Shown piece after piece: positions 52,948 through 60,602 of a stretch of 64,000 nucleotides of DNA. Each line of letters opens with the position of its first letter. Positions within the stretch are counted from its first letter, which is position 1. The notes below the pieces were generated by a model. The model saw nothing but the letters and a program-made list of their open reading frames with translations, was not told the origin of the DNA and did not search any database. Location of the stretch: the NCBI RefSeq assembly GCF_030580855.1, contig NZ_JAUQOP010000022.1, positions 1 through 64,000 on the forward strand. Reading direction: 5' to 3'. The position numbers were made by a program, and so were the translations under genes. Origin of the DNA: Pseudomonas citrullilanati. Its GTDB lineage: Bacteria; Pseudomonadota; Gammaproteobacteria; Pseudomonadales; Pseudomonadaceae.

Positions 52948-53961
52948 ATGAACTCAAAAACAGAGCTTTTCACGGAAGAACCCCGAGTCGCGGTCGTCAT
53001 CCCCTGCTATCGGGTGACGGCGCACATCATCGAGGTCATCGAGGCCATCGGCCCGCAGGTGTGGCGCATCTACGTGATTGACGATGCATGCCCGGATGGC
53101 TCCGGCCAGCATGTGCTGCAAACCTGCCGCGACCCCAGGGTCAGGGTCCTGCCCCATGTGGTCAACAGAGGCGTCGGGGGGGCCGTGATGACCGGCTACC
53201 GGGCAGCGATCGCGGACAACGCGAGCATCATCGTCAAGGTCGACGGCGACGGGCAGATGGACCCGGCCTTGATCCCGTTGTTCATCGAACCGATCCTGGC
53301 GGGCGAGGCCGACTACACCAAGGGCAATCGTTTCTTCAACCTCGAAGAGGTGCAGTCGATGCCAAAGGTCCGGCTCTTCGGCAACGCGGTGTTGTCGCTG
53401 ATGGCGAAACTGTCGACGGGGTATTGGGACCTGTTCGACCCAACGAACGGATACACCGCGATCCACCGTGACGTCGCCCGGCTGCTGCCCCTGGACAAGG
53501 TCAGCGAACGCTACTTTTTCGAGACCGACATCCTGTTCCGCTTGAACACCGTGCGCGCCGTGGTGGTGGATGTTCCGATGGAGGCGCGCTATGGCGATGA
53601 AACCAGCCACCTGGCGATCTCGAAGATCATCGGCGAGTTCCTGTTCAAGCACTTGCGAAACTTCACCAAGCGGGTGTTCTACAACTACTACCTGCGGGAC
53701 ATGTCCCTGGCTTCGATCGAGTTGCCCATCGGGTTGCTCATGCTTTTGTTCGGCACTGTCTTTGGCAGTTATCACTGGCACGAATCCGCGCAGAACGGCG
53801 TCCAGACACCGGCCGGAACGGTGATGCTCAGTGCGCTGCCACTGCTTCTGGGGTTGCAACTGATCATGGCCTTCCTTGGCTATGACATCGCTTCGGTGCC
53901 CACCCGGCCAAGGCATTCGCGACGCCGTCACGCCACTTCATTGCGCAAGGACATCCCGTGA
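52948..53961 (+). CDS. GT2 polyprenyl-phosphate sugar transferase (DPM/GtrB-like)
   Basis: The 337-residue protein has VAVVIPCYRV, DDACPDGSG, NRGVGGAVMTGY and VDGDGQMD, the signature of dolichyl-phosphate mannosyltransferase-like enzymes, and two C-terminal membrane helices (LASIELPIGLLMLLFG and a second). It should load a sugar onto undecaprenyl phosphate at the inner face of the membrane. It begins 11 bp after the GT-C gene and overlaps the methyltransferase gene by 4 bp. Confidence 0.86.
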   Translation: MNSKTELFTEEPRVAVVIPCYRVTAHIIEVIEAIGPQVWRIYVIDDACPDGSGQHVLQTCRDPRVRVLPHVVNRGVGGAVMTGYRAAIADNASIIVKVDGDGQMDPALIPLFIEPILAGEADYTKGNRFFNLEEVQSMPKVRLFGNAVLSLMAKLSTGYWDLFDPTNGYTAIHRDVARLLPLDKVSERYFFETDILFRLNTVRAVVVDVPMEARYGDETSHLAISKIIGEFLFKHLRNFTKRVFYNYYLRDMSLASIELPIGLLMLLFGTVFGSYHWHESAQNGVQTPAGTVMLSALPLLLGLQLIMAFLGYDIASVPTRPRHSRRRHATSLRKDIP

Positions 53962-54749
53962 AGGCGCTCAGGGATCTACTCTGCGACCCCTCGCTCAAGA
54001 CCCTGGATGTCGATGGCGCCGAGCGTCTGGCGCTGCATAAGCGAATTCTCGAACGCAAGCGAATGCTCAGGGACGTGTTCGTCGAGTTCCACCATGCCTT
54101 TCATCGCCTGGCCGAGCGCTACTTCGAGGTCGAGGGCCTGGAAGTGGAAATCGGCGCCGGCATCGCGCCGATGCGCGATTCCTACCCTGGCGTACTGGCG
54201 ACCGACATCGTGGCCACCGACCACTTGGACATGGCGTTGAATGCCGAATCCATGAGCTTGGCCGATCACTCGGTCAGGGCGTTCTATGGCCAGAACTGTT
54301 TCCACCATTTCCCTCATCCCGAGCGGTTTTTCAGCGAGCTGGAACGAACCCTCGTGCCCGGTGGCGGGGCCATCCTGATCGAACCTTTTTACGGCCCGTT
54401 CGCCGCGTTCCTGTACAAACGGCTGTTCAAGTCCGAGGGCTTCGACAAGCAATTCGAGTCGTGGGAAACACCGTCGACCGGCCCCATGAACGGCGCCAAC
54501 CAGGCACTCAGCTACATTGTCTTCGTTCGGGACCGCGAGGCGTTCGAGCTCAAGTACCCCGGCCTGGAAATCCTCCACCAGGAGGTGTGCGCCAACTACC
54601 CCCGGTACCTGATCTCGGGCGGGTTGAATTTCCGCCAGTTGCTGCCCGACGCATTGATTCCCGTGATCAAGGTCGTTGAGAAAGGGCTTTATCCCCTGCG
54701 GCGGGTGCTGGGCCTGCATCACATTGTCGTCATCAGGAGCAAGCCTTGA
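53958..54749 (+). CDS. Class I SAM-dependent methyltransferase
   Basis: A 263-residue protein with motif I VEIGAGIAP, motif II region VLATDIVATDHLDM, and NCFHHFPHPERFFSELERTL as the usual downstream helix. It likely methylates a sugar or a lipid-linked intermediate. It starts with GTG at 53958 in a GTGA overlap with the previous stop, and ends overlapping gtrA by 4 bp, so translation is tightly coupled. Confidence 0.8.
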   Translation: MKALRDLLCDPSLKTLDVDGAERLALHKRILERKRMLRDVFVEFHHAFHRLAERYFEVEGLEVEIGAGIAPMRDSYPGVLATDIVATDHLDMALNAESMSLADHSVRAFYGQNCFHHFPHPERFFSELERTLVPGGGAILIEPFYGPFAAFLYKRLFKSEGFDKQFESWETPSTGPMNGANQALSYIVFVRDREAFELKYPGLEILHQEVCANYPRYLISGGLNFRQLLPDALIPVIKVVEKGLYPLRRVLGLHHIVVIRSKP

Positions 54750-55153
54750 CCTTTATCCGGTATGGCGCCATCCAACTGCTGGCCTACGGGCTGGACATGG
54801 GCACGTTCCTGTTGCTGATGGTTTTTTTCCAGGACGAGCCGATCCTGGCCAACATCGCCGGCAAAGGCGTCGCCGGGGTGTTCGCGTTCTTTTTGCATCG
54901 GCACTTTACGTTCAGGTCGAGCCAGGGCAGCGGCAAGGCCCAGGCCGTAAGCTACTTCTCGCTGCTGGCGATCAACATCCCGCTCGCCTCGGCCTTGCTC
55001 AGCGCCGGCCTGTACGTCGTCGACCGCCCGACCGCGGTCAAATTCGCTGCCGACGTGGCCTGCGTCTTCATGACGTACTGGATCAGCAAGGGGTTCGTGT
55101 TCACGTCCAAGGCTGCGACGCCTGAACGGCCTGACCGCGTGGAAGGCGCCTGA
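54746..55153 (+). CDS. GtrA-family small membrane protein (lipid-linked sugar flippase)
   Basis: The 135-residue protein has four membrane helices and the GtrA features FIRYGAIQLLAYGLDMGTF at the start and HRHFTFRS in the centre. GtrA proteins are thought to flip polyprenyl-phosphate sugars made by GtrB to the periplasm. Start is TTG at 54746 with AGGAG upstream, overlapping the previous stop. It completes a GtrB/GtrA/GT-C set with the genes at 52948 and 50483. Confidence 0.85.
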   Translation: MTFIRYGAIQLLAYGLDMGTFLLLMVFFQDEPILANIAGKGVAGVFAFFLHRHFTFRSSQGSGKAQAVSYFSLLAINIPLASALLSAGLYVVDRPTAVKFAADVACVFMTYWISKGFVFTSKAATPERPDRVEGA

Positions 55154-55155
55154 CC

Positions 55156-56439
55156 ATGAAGTTGCTGATTACCGGCGCAACGGGCTATATCGGCCAACGG
55201 CTGACCGACCGTGCGGCAGCGGCCGGCCATGAGCTGGTCTGCGCCACGCGCACACCGTGCGCCGCAGCCCATGCCTGGCTGCCCTACGACCTGGAGGGTC
55301 CGGCGCCGGAATGTCCGGACGGTGTCCAGGCGTTGATCCACCTGGCGGCCAGCACCTCGCCCGACGCCGGCATTGGCGCGGACGCCGAAGTCCTGGCCGC
55401 CGAGGCGCTGATCCAGCGCGCCCGGCAAGCCTCGGCCCGGTTCATTTTCATTTCCAGCCAGACGGCCCGGGCCGCCGCCCCCAGTGCCTACGGCCAGGTC
55501 AAGTGGCGGATCGAGCAAGCAGTGCTGGCGGCCGGCGGCGTGGTGATTCGCCCGGGCCAGGTGTATGGCGGTCCCGAGCGCGGGCTCTTCGGCCTGCTGT
55601 GCAGGCTGGTGCGCCGATTCCCGGTCGTTCCGATGCTCCTGCCGGCGCCTTGGGTGCAACCGATCCATGTCGATGACCTGGCCGCCTCGATCCTGGCGGT
55701 GGTCGAGCGCGAGGATATCCGCGCCCAGGTGCTGAGCCTGGGCGCGGTGCAGCCGGTTGGCTTTGGCCGCTTTCTCATGGCGATCGCGACACACAGGGTC
55801 CACGCGGTGCGCCTGCCGGTGCCCGTGCCGGTGGCGCTGCTCACAGGGCTGCGCCGTTGCCTGGGCCCATCGTTGGGCAGGAGGCTGGGGCTGGAGCGGA
55901 TCGTTTCGCTGACCCACCTGCCCGCGCTGGACAGCGCGCCCAGCCTGCAGGCACTCGGGATCGAATTGCGATCCCTGGCTGACGGCTTGCACCGCTCCGG
56001 TCGTGGACAACGTCGGCGGCGCCTTGAAGAAGGCTCCGTGCTGCTGAACTACCTGCTCGTCGGCCCGCCGCCGAGCAGCCTGGTGCGTCGATACGCCCGG
56101 GCCCTGGAACGGGCCGGCAGAAACCGACCGGCCATTCGCTCGCCGTGGCTGAGGCGCTGGCCGGTCCTGCTGGCCCTGCTCGACACCCCCGGCGTTCTCG
56201 ATACGCCCGGCGGCCAGGACCTTTCCTGGCGCTTGCAGGCCGCGCTCAACCTCGCCGAAGCCAGCCCATCCGGCGCCAAGCGGTTTCTCGGCACGCCTGC
56301 ACCGCGCGGCGTCGTCGCCACGGTGTGTACGCTGGGCTGGATCTCGGCCAGGGCCCTGGCGTGGCGGGTCGTGACCCCGCTAGGTCGACCGCTGGCCCGC
56401 CTGCTGCTGCTTGAAGGTGCCGCGCCACATGAAGCCTGA
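55156..56439 (+). CDS. NAD-dependent epimerase with extra C-terminal region
   Basis: Residues 1-275 of this 427-residue protein form an extended SDR: LLITGATGYIGQRLTDRA cofactor loop, HLAASTS, FISSQTA and the Y-x3-K equivalent AYGQVKWRIE. The last 140 or so residues, rich in Arg, Leu and Pro, are not part of the SDR fold and I do not recognise them. It lies 2 bp after gtrA and overlaps the FAD oxidoreductase gene by 11 bp. A ketone-reducing step on a lipid-linked sugar is possible. Confidence 0.8.
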   Translation: MKLLITGATGYIGQRLTDRAAAAGHELVCATRTPCAAAHAWLPYDLEGPAPECPDGVQALIHLAASTSPDAGIGADAEVLAAEALIQRARQASARFIFISSQTARAAAPSAYGQVKWRIEQAVLAAGGVVIRPGQVYGGPERGLFGLLCRLVRRFPVVPMLLPAPWVQPIHVDDLAASILAVVEREDIRAQVLSLGAVQPVGFGRFLMAIATHRVHAVRLPVPVPVALLTGLRRCLGPSLGRRLGLERIVSLTHLPALDSAPSLQALGIELRSLADGLHRSGRGQRRRRLEEGSVLLNYLLVGPPPSSLVRRYARALERAGRNRPAIRSPWLRRWPVLLALLDTPGVLDTPGGQDLSWRLQAALNLAEASPSGAKRFLGTPAPRGVVATVCTLGWISARALAWRVVTPLGRPLARLLLLEGAAPHEA

Positions 56440-58006
56440 ATTCGATGTGATCATCGTCGGCAGTGGCCCCGCCGGCACGTCGGCCGCCTACCCGTTGGTC
56501 AAGGCCGGCGTGAGCGTGCTGATGGTCGATGCCCAGGTCGAGACCGGCATCTCGACGGCGCCAACGGCGCCGTACCTGGCCAGCCGCGCCAGCGACGACT
56601 CCCAGTGGAAATGGTTGATTGGCGAAGACTTCCACGGGCTGGACCAGCAGCACGCGGTGTCGCCCAAACTGAAGACGCCCACCCACGCCCATGTGTTTCG
56701 CGGGTTCACTGCCGGTAACCGGATCGACACCCACCATTTCGTCGGCGTCGGGTCATTGGCCACCGGTGGGCTGTCGAATGCCTGGGGTTGTGGCGTGGCG
56801 CGCCTGGACGCCAGCGACTTTCCCGGCGCCCTGCCCTTCGATTACGCCGAACTCGAACAATCCTATGAAACGGTGTCCCGGCGAATCGGTATCAGCGGCC
56901 AGGTCGACGATGATCTTTCAAGCTACTTCGGCCTCGATGCATGGTCCCAACCCCCCCTGCCGATGGACCCTTTGCACCAGCGCCTGCTCGATCGCTATAC
57001 GCGCCGCCAGCCGAGTTTTCCCGCCCTGGGCTTTCGCCTCGGCCGTTCGCGGGTGGCGGCGTTGAGCCAACCGCTGGGGGAACGCAAGGCCTGCGACCTG
57101 TCCGGCAACTGCCTGTGGGGATGCCAGAACCAGGCGCTGTACAGCGCGGCCCAGGAACTGCGGACACTCAAGCAGTACCCGGGTTTCCAACACGTCCAGG
57201 GGTTCCTGGTGGATGAGCTTTTGCGCCAACCGGACGGGACGTGGGTGATCACCGACCGTCACGCCTCCCGTCGCGTGGGGGCCAAGCGCCTGCTGCTGGC
57301 GGCGGGCACGCTGGCCTCCACCCGGCTCGCCCTCAAGTCGTTGAATCACACCGCCGCGGTGCGCGTGCTTTCGTCGCCCACGGCCGCCTTCCTGCTCTGG
57401 CTGCCGGGCATGCTCGGGACCCCGAGGGTGTCGACTTTTGGCCTGGGCCAGCTATCGTTCGCCCTGGAACTGGCTGCCGGCACCCGCGCCTTCGGCTCGA
57501 CGTTCAGCACCACAGGCTTGCCGATGAGCGAATTCGTCAATCGGATCCCGATGAACAAACGCCTGGCCATCGAGTTGTCGAACCACCTGCTCAGTGCCTG
57601 CCTGGTGGGAAATCTCTTCCTGCCTGGCCATCTGTCCAACAACACGGCGAGGTTACGCCCGGATGGTTCGCTGGGCGTCACCGGCGAGCTGCAACCCGAG
57701 ACGCCAGGGCTCATGGAGAATGCCGAGGCCAGGCTGCGCCGGATCTATTGGAAGATGGGCGCGCTGTTGATGCCGATGAGTTTCACGGTTGCCCAGCCGG
57801 GGGCGGACATCCACTATGCGGGGACGTTGCCGATGCAGGCCCGGCCCGGGATCGGGCAGACCGACCGGCTGGGAGAAGTCGCGGGCCTGCCCGGCGTGCA
57901 CATTGTCGACGGCGCCTGCCTGCCCAGCCTTGCCGAAAAATCCCACACCCTGACCCTCATGGCCAACGCGGACCGGATCGGACGCGCCCTGGCAACACAA
58001 CGATAG
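56429..58006 (+). CDS. GMC-type FAD oxidoreductase
   Basis: A 525-residue flavoprotein: N-terminal FDVIIVGSGPAGTSAAYPL binds FAD, and the C-terminal part has HYAGTLPMQ and VDGACLPSLAEKSHTLTLMA, the positions of the GMC catalytic His and second His/Asn. A CDLSGNCLWGC cysteine cluster lies near residue 225. It likely oxidises a hydroxyl of a sugar or polyol. The ATG at 56429 with GAAGG upstream is chosen over a TTG at 56411. It follows an NAD-dependent epimerase in the operon. Confidence 0.83.
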   Translation: MKPEFDVIIVGSGPAGTSAAYPLVKAGVSVLMVDAQVETGISTAPTAPYLASRASDDSQWKWLIGEDFHGLDQQHAVSPKLKTPTHAHVFRGFTAGNRIDTHHFVGVGSLATGGLSNAWGCGVARLDASDFPGALPFDYAELEQSYETVSRRIGISGQVDDDLSSYFGLDAWSQPPLPMDPLHQRLLDRYTRRQPSFPALGFRLGRSRVAALSQPLGERKACDLSGNCLWGCQNQALYSAAQELRTLKQYPGFQHVQGFLVDELLRQPDGTWVITDRHASRRVGAKRLLLAAGTLASTRLALKSLNHTAAVRVLSSPTAAFLLWLPGMLGTPRVSTFGLGQLSFALELAAGTRAFGSTFSTTGLPMSEFVNRIPMNKRLAIELSNHLLSACLVGNLFLPGHLSNNTARLRPDGSLGVTGELQPETPGLMENAEARLRRIYWKMGALLMPMSFTVAQPGADIHYAGTLPMQARPGIGQTDRLGEVAGLPGVHIVDGACLPSLAEKSHTLTLMANADRIGRALATQR

Positions 58007-58019
58007 GACATCTGCAGGA

Positions 58020-59129
58020 ATGACCCGCAAGGTACTTTGCATCGTCGGCACACGCCCGGAGGCCATCAAGATGGCCCCGGTGATCAAGGCGCTCCAGGCA
58101 CAGGACGGCATCGACTGCCGGGTGCTGGCCACCGCCCAGCACCGCGGCATGCTCGACCAGGTGCTGGCGTTCTTCGCAATTACCCCGGACCTGGACCTGG
58201 ACATCATGCAGCCCGACCAGTCGCTGGCGACACTGACTGCACGCTTGCTGCACGCGCTGGACGATGTGCTGAAAACCGAGCGACCGGATGTCGTACTGGC
58301 CCAGGGCGACACGACCACCGTGATGAGCGCGGCGCTGGCGTGCTTCTATCGGCAAATTCCCTTCGGCCATGTCGAAGCGGGCCTGCGCACCGGCGACATC
58401 CGCAACCCGTTCCCCGAAGAGGCCAACCGAGTGATCGCCGGCAAGCTGACCCGCTGGCATTTCGCGCCGACCCAAGGCGCCGTGGACAACCTGCTGCGCG
58501 AAGGCGTCGCCCCGGCCGACATCATCCTGACGGGCAATACCGTGATCGATGCCTTGTTGATGACGGCGGCCCGTCCCGTGCCCCTGGGTATCGAACTGGA
58601 CCCCGACAAACGCCTGGTGCTGGTCACGGCCCATCGACGGGAAAATTTCGGCGCACCGTTCCAGCATATCTGCCAAGCATTGCGCTGCCTGGCCGAACGC
58701 AACCCGGACATCCAGATCCTGTACCCCGTCCACCCCAACCCCCACGTGAAGGAAGTGGCCTACCCGTTGCTCGGCCAGGTGCCCAATATCCTGCTGTGCG
58801 CGCCACTGGACTACGCCCCGTTCATCGCGGCCATGAAACGCGCGTACTTGATCATCAGCGACTCCGGCGGCGTGCAGGAGGAAGCGCCGGCATTGGGCAA
58901 ACCGGTCCTGGTGCTGCGTGAGGAAACCGAGCGCCCGGAAGCGGTGGAGCTGGGCGTGGTCAAGCTGGTGGGGCCGCACCGCGACGCGATCCTCGAACAG
59001 GCCCAGCGCTTGCTCGACGATCCCCAAGCCTATCGGGGCATGGCCCGGGGCATCTCCCCTTATGGCGACGGCCAGGCGGCCGGACGGATCGTCGAAGTGC
59101 TGAGGCAGTACCTGTCGCCATGCGCCTGA
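58020..59129 (+). CDS. wecB: UDP-N-acetylglucosamine 2-epimerase (non-hydrolysing)
   Basis: The 369-residue protein carries TRPEAIKMAPVIKAL, GDTTTVMSAALACFY, HVEAGLRTGDIRNPFPEEA and SDSGGVQEEAPALGKPVL, the classical WecB/MnaA motifs with the catalytic acidic residues. It makes UDP-ManNAc. No UDP-ManNAc dehydrogenase (wecC) lies in the window, so ManNAc itself may be used or the acid is made elsewhere. It overlaps the next gene by 10 bp. Confidence 0.93.
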   Translation: MTRKVLCIVGTRPEAIKMAPVIKALQAQDGIDCRVLATAQHRGMLDQVLAFFAITPDLDLDIMQPDQSLATLTARLLHALDDVLKTERPDVVLAQGDTTTVMSAALACFYRQIPFGHVEAGLRTGDIRNPFPEEANRVIAGKLTRWHFAPTQGAVDNLLREGVAPADIILTGNTVIDALLMTAARPVPLGIELDPDKRLVLVTAHRRENFGAPFQHICQALRCLAERNPDIQILYPVHPNPHVKEVAYPLLGQVPNILLCAPLDYAPFIAAMKRAYLIISDSGGVQEEAPALGKPVLVLREETERPEAVELGVVKLVGPHRDAILEQAQRLLDDPQAYRGMARGISPYGDGQAAGRIVEVLRQYLSPCA

Positions 59130-60241
59130 TCTACCTGTCGCCGGTACCGTGGGCAAGCTTCAGCCAGCGCCCCCATCATTTCGTCCACTGGTACCACGAC
59201 CTGACCGGGGAACCGGTGTTGTGGATCGACCCGTATCCGACCCGCTTGCCCGCGTTGGACGACTTCCGGCGCAAGCAACCGATGGCGGCCCCGCCCGACT
59301 TCAGCATTCCGTCCTGGCTGCACCTGTGCCAGCCGCCGGCGCTGCCCATCGAACCCCTTCCAGGCGCGTCGCTGATACTCAAGCCGCTCTGGCGCCGGAC
59401 GTTCAGGACCGTCGCGCAATTTTGCGCCGAAGGCCCGTGCAGGATCTGCGTCGGCAAGCCTTCGGAACTGGCGCTGCAAGTGCTGGCACGCCTGCCGGAC
59501 AGCCCGGCGATCTACGACGCCATGGATGATTTCCCGGCTTTCTACCAGGGCCTGTCCCGGCGGTCGATGGCGCGGCGCCAGGCCCAGCTCATTCAACGCG
59601 TGCCACACCTGCTGGTCTCCTCCACGGCCCTGCACGACAGGCACCGGGGCATGGCTGAGCGCGTCGAACTGGCCCTCAACGCCTGCGACCTGCAGCAGCT
59701 GGCGCCGGTGGAAGGGCTCGACCTGGGCCGCAAGCAACAGGTACTCGGCTACGTCGGCACGATGGGCCACTGGTTCGATTGGGACCTGGTCATCGCGCTG
59801 GCCCGGGCCAACCCGACCCATCCGGTCCGCCTGATCGGCCCCGTGTTCACGCCGCCGCCCGGCGCGCTGCCGGCCAACATCGAGCTGACTCCCGAGTGTG
59901 CCCATGCCGAAGCCATTGCCGCCATGGCACGGTTTTCGGTGGGGCTGATCCCCTTCAAGCGCAACCCGCTGACCGCTTCGGTCGATCCCATCAAATACTA
60001 CGAATACCGGGCCCTGGGCTTGCCCGTGATCGCCACCCGCTTCGGTGAAATGGCCCTGCGCAGCCAGGCGCCGGGGGTCTGGTTGGTGGACGGGGACTCC
60101 GACCTGCGTCAAACCGCCCTCCAGGCACTCGCCTGCCCGGGTGACCCCGCCACCATCCGGCAATTTCGCCAGGACAACCTCTGGGCGAACCGTTTCGCGG
60201 CGACGCGAGTGCTTGGGCCGCTGCGCGGCCAACGGGGATAA
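59120..60241 (+). CDS. GT4-like glycosyltransferase, ending in a REP element
   Basis: A 373-residue single-domain relative of the GT4-like halves at 41154 and 48020: FSQRPHHFVHWYHD, YDAMDDFPAFYQG, GYVGTMGHWFDWDL and DPIKYYEYRALGLPVIA. It likely adds one sugar. Its last codons and TAA stop lie inside a REP sequence (from about 60215), so the end of the protein (GPLRGQRG) is encoded by the repeat. It is the last gene of the glycan operon. Confidence 0.83.
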   Translation: MRLIYLSPVPWASFSQRPHHFVHWYHDLTGEPVLWIDPYPTRLPALDDFRRKQPMAAPPDFSIPSWLHLCQPPALPIEPLPGASLILKPLWRRTFRTVAQFCAEGPCRICVGKPSELALQVLARLPDSPAIYDAMDDFPAFYQGLSRRSMARRQAQLIQRVPHLLVSSTALHDRHRGMAERVELALNACDLQQLAPVEGLDLGRKQQVLGYVGTMGHWFDWDLVIALARANPTHPVRLIGPVFTPPPGALPANIELTPECAHAEAIAAMARFSVGLIPFKRNPLTASVDPIKYYEYRALGLPVIATRFGEMALRSQAPGVWLVDGDSDLRQTALQALACPGDPATIRQFRQDNLWANRFAATRVLGPLRGQRG

Positions 60242-60393
60242 ATCCCCTCGCCACAGGGGAATGCGTCTGGCCCCGATCCGTGGCGAGGGCGCTTGCTCCC
60301 GCTGGGCTGCGCAGCGGCCCCTGACGATACGCAAGCAGGAGGCTTTTGTGGCGAGGGGATTTATCCCCGCTGGGCTGCGCAGCGGCCCCTGAC
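60215..60393. repeat. Cluster of three REP units (second REP type)
   Basis: Unit one (60215-60258) is in inverted order; units two (60279-60323) and three (60345-60393) are direct copies ending GCTGGGCTGCGCAGCGGCCC. They share the GTGGCGAGGGGATTTATCCC core with the REPIN at 26349. The rest of the gap to 60602 shows no gene. Confidence 0.85.
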
Positions 60394-60602
60394 TGGCGCG
60401 TCCTCACCGCGAACGACTGGAGCTTGCTCGCCAACCTCTGGATAATGGCGCGCTGGCCGACAGGCGTTGAGCGACGGCCGAGTTAAAGCGACAGGCCTTC
60501 GCTGCCGATAACCCCGGCCATGGCGCTGCGTCTCTCCGGCATGCTGTTATGACTGACCCGCGACCTGGGCTCTCCATGGCCCGGCGCGTCATTTAAGGAA
60601 AA

